Source: a bacterium | GTDB taxonomy: Bacteria; Bacteroidota; Ignavibacteria; Kapaibacteriales; UBA2268 | Length of the DNA: 9,461 bases | NCBI GenBank assembly: GCA_024710535.1 | Contig: JANJUO010000616.1 | Span: 1 to 9,461 of the forward strand | Direction: 5' to 3' | Shown: one piece after another, positions 5,625 to 9,461 of the stretch | How positions within the stretch are numbered: position 1 is the first letter of the stretch | How the letters are laid out: the number at the start of each line of letters is the position of its first letter | Notes under the pieces: generated by a model | Database searches by the model: none | Told to the model about the DNA's origin: nothing | The model's input: only the letters and a program-made list of their open reading frames with translations | Made by a program: the position numbers and the translations under genes

Positions 5625-7490
5625 ATGAAAAAAAATGATATAACATTTAGAGCACTTGCATTTTTGTTGCCTTTGATGGTATATATGCTAACAGTTAGCC
5701 CAACAGTTTCGTTTACGGATAGTGGCGAACTTGCGGCAGTTTGCTCTACTTTGGGAATTGCTCACCCTACCGGATATCCGTTATTTACATTGCTCGGCTT
5801 TTTATGGCTAAAATTACCTTTGCCCATTTCGAATGTTTATTCTTTGAATATTTTTGTTGCACTTCTTACTGCAACCTCATCATATTTTTTGTTTAATTCT
5901 TTATTGCTGATTATTAAAAAGTTCAATGCTCAATCAAAAATGCCGGCATCTGATTTTTTTATATACAATATAGCAATTTCCGGCTCACTTGCATATAGTT
6001 TTGCGCTCACTGTTTGGCAGCAGGCAACTTCTGTTGAAGTTTATTCGCTTCATCTACTAATGTTGAATATAGTGCTTTTTTATGCGTTAAAAGGACATTT
6101 CGAGAAGCATTTCCATAATAAGTATTTTATAATTGCGGCTCTATTTTTGGGTTTATCTTTTTCGAATCATCTTACAACAATTTTGGTACTTCCGGCATTG
6201 ATTTTTCTTTATTTCAGCAATGGCTCTTGGGGTCTGAATTTATCTATCGACAGAATTAAATATTTTGGAATTATGTTTTTGTTTGTTCTTTTGGGATTGA
6301 GTGTTTATCTTTATTTGCCACTTAGATCTATGACTGAGCCGGAGTTCAGTTGGGGTATGGTTCATCGTAGTTTGGATAAACTTCTTTATCATATTCAGGG
6401 CAAGCAATATCAAATTTGGATGTTTTCCGGAGAGCAGGTTGGCGAGAATATAGCGAGATTTTTCTCCGCAATTCCATATCAACTTGCATTTCTTGGTATT
6501 CCATTTATCTTTAGCGGAATTTGGCGACTTTCCAAAAGCAGTAAGCCCTTGATGATTTTTATTTTGTTGTTTATCATTACCTGCTATTTTTATTCAATAA
6601 ATTATTCAATTCATGATATTGAAACCTATTTTCTAACTGCGTATCTTGGAATGATAATGCTCGCATTTATTGGGATTTATGATTTGCTAAATCGTTATCG
6701 CAAATATTATTATTTGGCACTATTGATTCCATTAGCATCATTAATTATCAATTACTCAAATGTGGATTTATCCAAAAATTATTTGGTTGAAGATTTCACA
6801 AAGAATTTGGTAAATAATTTGGATAAAAATGCTATCGTTATCAGCAGTCAATGGGACTATTGGAATTCAGCATTTTGGTATTATCAGCATGTGGAAAATT
6901 TCAGAAAAGATGTTGTTCTAATAGAAAAAGAGTTGCTTCGCAGAACTTGGTATCCGCTCCAATTATTGAAATGGTATCCCGAAACATTGAATAAATCAAA
7001 AAATGATATTGAAAATTATTTAGTGGAATTAGAAAAATTCGAATCGGGAGCAAGCCCTGAGGAATATAGATTCATACAAGCAAAATGGGAACTTATGCTG
7101 AAAGGATTTATCGAAAAAAATATTGATACAAAGCCAATTTATGTAACAATGGAAATGATGAATGCAGAACCATATCTTTTTGAGAATTATCAAATTGTTC
7201 CTGAAGGTCTTGCGTTGAGATTATATCGTGATAAAGAATTAAAACAAGTTTCAGCTGATAATATTAATTTAGATAGATTTATAAAATCGTTGCCGGAAAA
7301 TAAGAATCATCTTGAATTAGGCATAATGGAAACTGCATCGATTGCTCTATCGAATATTGGCAGATATGCCCAACTTAATAATAGAGATTACCAAGCCGCA
7401 AAAAAAGCATACACAAAAGCATTGCAAGTGAATCCAGCAAATGCTATTGCAAGTCAAGGATTGTTTGAGTTGGAAAATTTGGGTAAATAA
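5625..7490 (+). CDS. DUF2723 family GT-C glycosyltransferase-like membrane protein (TMEM260-related)
   Basis: This 621-aa protein has many membrane helices in residues 10-370. The family signature lies in the first periplasmic loop: Asp32-Ser-Gly-Glu35, then LGIAHPTGYPLFTLLG (about 43-58). Further conserved pieces are Trp131 with EVYSLH (138-143), SNHLTT (180-185) and YLYLPLRS (228-235). The acidic residues after the first helix fit the GT-C pattern of dolichol/undecaprenyl-linked sugar transferases. The human relative TMEM260 is a protein O-mannosyltransferase, so O-glycosylation of exported proteins is a reasonable but unproven role. The C-terminal third is soluble and ends in one TPR-like repeat (DYQAAKKAYTKALQVNPANA, about 588-607). 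The next gene begins at the base after its stop. No Shine-Dalgarno is visible, as is common in Bacteroidota. Confidence 0.85.
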   Translation: MKKNDITFRALAFLLPLMVYMLTVSPTVSFTDSGELAAVCSTLGIAHPTGYPLFTLLGFLWLKLPLPISNVYSLNIFVALLTATSSYFLFNSLLLIIKKFNAQSKMPASDFFIYNIAISGSLAYSFALTVWQQATSVEVYSLHLLMLNIVLFYALKGHFEKHFHNKYFIIAALFLGLSFSNHLTTILVLPALIFLYFSNGSWGLNLSIDRIKYFGIMFLFVLLGLSVYLYLPLRSMTEPEFSWGMVHRSLDKLLYHIQGKQYQIWMFSGEQVGENIARFFSAIPYQLAFLGIPFIFSGIWRLSKSSKPLMIFILLFIITCYFYSINYSIHDIETYFLTAYLGMIMLAFIGIYDLLNRYRKYYYLALLIPLASLIINYSNVDLSKNYLVEDFTKNLVNNLDKNAIVISSQWDYWNSAFWYYQHVENFRKDVVLIEKELLRRTWYPLQLLKWYPETLNKSKNDIENYLVELEKFESGASPEEYRFIQAKWELMLKGFIEKNIDTKPIYVTMEMMNAEPYLFENYQIVPEGLALRLYRDKELKQVSADNINLDRFIKSLPENKNHLELGIMETASIALSNIGRYAQLNNRDYQAAKKAYTKALQVNPANAIASQGLFELENLGK

Positions 7491-8255
7491 ATGCTAAAAT
7501 TTTTATTTGCAATGGTAATTGCCTCTTTAAGTGTTTTTTCCCAAAAAAATACAGAAATTTTGCGTGTGGATAGAAAAGATGGTTTTTATCACAATTTGAA
7601 TATGGAAATTGGTTTTTCTGATGGGAATTCCAACAAAACCCAAGTGGAAGGTGGTTATCGTTTGGATTATGTAATTGGAAATTTACATTCATTTTTGGTG
7701 GCTAATCTTGAATTTCAGGAAAGTAACTTTAAGAAGACAGACGATAACGCTTTTATCCATATTCGCGGTATGTATGAAATTATAAAAAAATTCAATTTTG
7801 AACTATTTATGCAGACAGAATATGATGAATTTATAAATTTGCAGGATAGAAATTTACTTGGAATCAGCTTTAGATATAATCCCATAAAATATAGATTTGG
7901 TGCGGATAGTTCCGGCTTATTGGATTTTAGTATTGCAACAGGTGGAATGTATGAATATGAATATTACAAAAATGAAAATTCATACCACGAAACAAATTTG
8001 TTTCGCTCATCAAGCAATATTTCTTTGAAAATCTTTTTTGATAAAAAAACGCAATTCTCAACTGTGGTGTATTTTCAGCCCAATTTTGAACATATTCATA
8101 ATTATAGAATTCTGAATGAAAATAGAATAAGTTTTGGCATTTACGATAATTTCAAGATATACGTCAATACAAGTTACAGGTTTGATAATGAGCCCGAGCC
8201 GGGTGTATTGAATTACGATTTTAAGTTAACTAATGGTTTTATGATAAATTTTTAG
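7491..8255 (+). CDS. DUF481-like outer-membrane beta-barrel protein
   Basis: This 254-aa protein has a short signal peptide (about 1-17, VFS-Q). The rest is alternating amphipathic strands ending in Phe (TNGFMINF), the typical terminus for BAM-dependent outer-membrane insertion. GFSDGNSNKT (41-50) followed by a tyrosine-rich strand, and later EYDEFINLQDRNLLGISFRY (about 114-133), resemble the DUF481 (YdiY-like) pattern of 'GN' near the start and 'R-L-G-x-G-x-x-Y' further on. The function of that family is poorly known. The ATG directly follows the DUF2723 stop (TAA-ATG, no gap), so translation is probably coupled. Pairing an inner-membrane glycosyltransferase-like protein with a barrel hints at a shared envelope task, but the barrel could simply be a substrate. 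Barrel call is firm; the DUF481 label is tentative. Confidence 0.65.
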   Translation: MLKFLFAMVIASLSVFSQKNTEILRVDRKDGFYHNLNMEIGFSDGNSNKTQVEGGYRLDYVIGNLHSFLVANLEFQESNFKKTDDNAFIHIRGMYEIIKKFNFELFMQTEYDEFINLQDRNLLGISFRYNPIKYRFGADSSGLLDFSIATGGMYEYEYYKNENSYHETNLFRSSSNISLKIFFDKKTQFSTVVYFQPNFEHIHNYRILNENRISFGIYDNFKIYVNTSYRFDNEPEPGVLNYDFKLTNGFMINF

Positions 8256-8261
8256 AGAAAT

Positions 8262-8522
8262 ATGAGCAAGAAAATAATAAAATATTATCCCTATTCGGCA
8301 AAAGAAATTGAGATCTACAAAAAGGAAACCAGTCCTCAGGAATCATATAAAACCGATTTGATAAATACTTCTCTGATAAATATGAGAAGAAAATATCTGT
8401 TTATGACTTCAAAAAATGATGATTTGAAGCGAAAAACCGAGCATTTTGCAAGAGTGGCAAAATCAAAAAGAATAGAAGAAATTGTGAGAATTGTTCGCTA
8501 TTATTTAGAGCAAAAGCCATAA
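8262..8522 (+). CDS. Small basic protein of unknown function
   Basis: This 86-aa protein is not one I recognise. It has no signal peptide or membrane helix and is rich in Lys, Arg, Tyr and Ile. Its second half (about 50-83: DDLKRKTEHFARVAKSKRIE and following) looks like two amphipathic, positively charged helices. That is compatible with binding nucleic acid, acidic lipid or a partner protein, none of which can be decided here. The ATG lies 6 bp after the DUF481-like gene, with AGAG at 8254-8257 as a weak ribosome-binding site. It is therefore very likely the third gene of the operon, upstream of the hairpin at 8558-8613. The close spacing and intact frame argue for a real gene. Confidence 0.6.
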   Translation: MSKKIIKYYPYSAKEIEIYKKETSPQESYKTDLINTSLINMRRKYLFMTSKNDDLKRKTEHFARVAKSKRIEEIVRIVRYYLEQKP

Positions 8523-8557
8523 ATCATTTACTGTACAAGTAATTATTTTATCAACAA

Positions 8558-8613
8558 ACAAGAATGTCTGCTCTACTTAATCAATAAAATTCAAGTAGAT
8601 TAGACATTCTTGT
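8558..8613. repeat. Long imperfect hairpin between convergent genes
   Basis: ACAAGAATGTCT (8558-8569) is perfectly complementary to AGACATTCTTGT (8602-8613). After one G-U pair and one mismatch, TCTACTT (8572-8578) pairs with AAGTAGA (8593-8599) around a 14-nt loop, giving a stem of about 20 bp. Neither side has a long T-run, so it is not a textbook terminator. It may still end both convergent transcripts or protect their 3' ends. A dispersed REP-like repeat is the alternative. Confidence 0.75.
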
Positions 8614-8652
8614 CTGATATTGAATATAAAAATTCGGCTTTTCAAAACATTT

Positions 8653-9461
8653 CTAAAATCCGATAATTATCGAATACAAATAAATCAAACTAAAACTTGT
8701 CAGAAAAACTATACCGCAATAACTAAGTATTCTTAGCCATTTCTTTGGCTTGAATTCATCAGGAAACGATGGGAAAGTTACGGTTTTCAAGTTAATATAA
8801 GAAAATAACGGTGCGGCAAGAAATGAGATAATTGTTGCCATATCAATCAATTCTTTCATAGTTCTTGGAATAAGCAAAAATACCAAGCCCGCAATCAATG
8901 CCATTGTTATTGTAACAACTAAGATATTTCTTTTTTCATCTGTTAATTTTGAATTCAATAGTGCTATTGCACCTGCAATCGAGCGTGGATATCCATCAAT
9001 TACAGTGATTAGTGAACTGAAAATTGTTAGAAATGCTGCTGTTTCGATTATTGGCATACTCCAAGCACCTAATGTTTTGGTGTATAGACTTACCAATTGC
9101 CCGGCAAATAAATCGCCACGCGACTCAAATGCAACCCCACTTCCAAACATAACAAAAGCGCCCAGTCCAACAAAAAATACTGCCATAATCGCCGTTCCAA
9201 CATAGCCGATATAAAAATCTGCCATACCTTCTCTTCTGCTTGGCGTGTGATTCGTTTGCTTTTTTCTTTCAACTGCCCATTGGGAAGTCCAGACAGAAAG
9301 TTCCACAGGCGCAGGCATCCAGCCCATCAAAGCAATTAAAAAAGCAATTCCGCTTGTTGTCCAAATATTTGCTTTGCTTGTGCTTGATATTTCAGGAGCG
9401 TTCAATGCCGCCAATATAAAAGCCACAATTGTGGAAATTGACAAAACAAGAACAATTATTT
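8653..9461 (-). CDS. Nramp-family metal ion transporter, C-terminal part (truncated by window edge)
   Basis: The frame stays open to the window edge, and the visible 268 residues begin mid-helix (IIVLVLSIST), so about 150 N-terminal residues lie outside. A TTG at 9442-9444 is an internal Leu codon, not a start. Six or seven hydrophobic segments are visible. The segment GWMPAPVELSVWTSQW (around 9277-9324) aligns with Nramp TM6, and FSSLITVIDGYPRS with the later helices of a Bacteroidota Nramp clade. Nramp proteins import divalent metals (Mn, Fe) with protons across the inner membrane. The canonical TM6 Met-Pro-His is Met-Pro-Ala-Pro here, so the substrate may differ. The gene converges on the DUF2723 operon, with the hairpin at 8558-8613 between them. 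Regulation cannot be seen because the promoter lies outside. Confidence 0.75.
   Translation of the reverse strand, partial: IIVLVLSISTIVAFILAALNAPEISSTSKANIWTTSGIAFLIALMGWMPAPVELSVWTSQWAVERKKQTNHTPSRREGMADFYIGYVGTAIMAVFFVGLGAFVMFGSGVAFESRGDLFAGQLVSLYTKTLGAWSMPIIETAAFLTIFSSLITVIDGYPRSIAGAIALLNSKLTDEKRNILVVTITMALIAGLVFLLIPRTMKELIDMATIISFLAAPLFSYINLKTVTFPSFPDEFKPKKWLRILSYCGIVFLTSFSLIYLYSIIIGF

Noticed and set aside
9005..9272. Frames opposite or shifted within the Nramp gene, and similar shadows opposite the OmpA, DUF2723 and GPP34 genes
   Set aside because: They lie wholly within better-supported genes and have no family features or ribosome-binding sites.
1..9461. CRISPR array, insertion sequence, phage or toxin-antitoxin genes
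   Set aside because: I saw no regularly spaced direct repeats, transposase or recombinase motifs, terminal inverted repeats, or toxin/antitoxin pair. The tRNA shows no duplicated 3' end that would mark an attachment site.

Overview
The window is low-GC, roughly one third G+C by eye, and looks like chromosomal DNA of a Gram-negative member of the Bacteroidota/Chlorobi (FCB) group. Four things point there: OmpA-family and DUF481-like outer-membrane proteins; a DUF2723 membrane glycosyltransferase-like protein; a tRNA gene with no encoded CCA; and a TTG-N20-TAATTTTG promoter of the Bacteroidota type upstream of that tRNA. I cannot name the genus. A deep-branching FCB lineage (Ignavibacteria/Kapabacteria-like) is only a guess.

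Layout: (1) 176-1205, plus strand, is a two-gene unit encoding a bacterial GOLPH3/GPP34-domain protein and a DUF1232 (YkvA-like) membrane protein. It ends in a 13-bp perfect hairpin that can also serve the convergent neighbour. (2) 1308-1556, minus, is a single-RRM RNA-binding protein. (3) 1557-1929 is a long AT-rich spacer ending in a promoter, a small hairpin and a boxA-like element. It leads into tRNA-Gly(GCC) at 1930-2002, which has its own terminator. (4) 3212-2084, minus, is an exosortase (XrtH-like) plus an overlapping gene for an accessory membrane protein. (5) 5358-3418, minus, is a large outer-membrane protein with two OmpA-like domains, followed by a strong terminator. (6) 5625-8522, plus, is a tight operon: DUF2723 GT-C/O-mannosyltransferase-like protein, DUF481-like outer-membrane beta-barrel, and a small basic protein of unknown function. 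(7) 8558-8613 is a long imperfect hairpin between convergent units. (8) 9461-8653, minus, is the C-terminal two thirds of an Nramp-family transporter that runs off the window edge.

Most of the content is cell-envelope biology: protein sorting (exosortase), probable protein O-glycosylation (DUF2723), peptidoglycan anchoring (OmpA domains), an outer-membrane barrel, and a GPP34 protein, whose eukaryotic relatives retain Golgi glycosyltransferases. There is no mobile element, CRISPR array, rRNA gene or obvious defence island. The parts most worth a second look are the GPP34-DUF1232 pair, the rRNA-style leader on a tRNA gene, the exosortase pair with no visible substrate, the noncanonical Nramp metal-site motif, and the recurring terminator stem.
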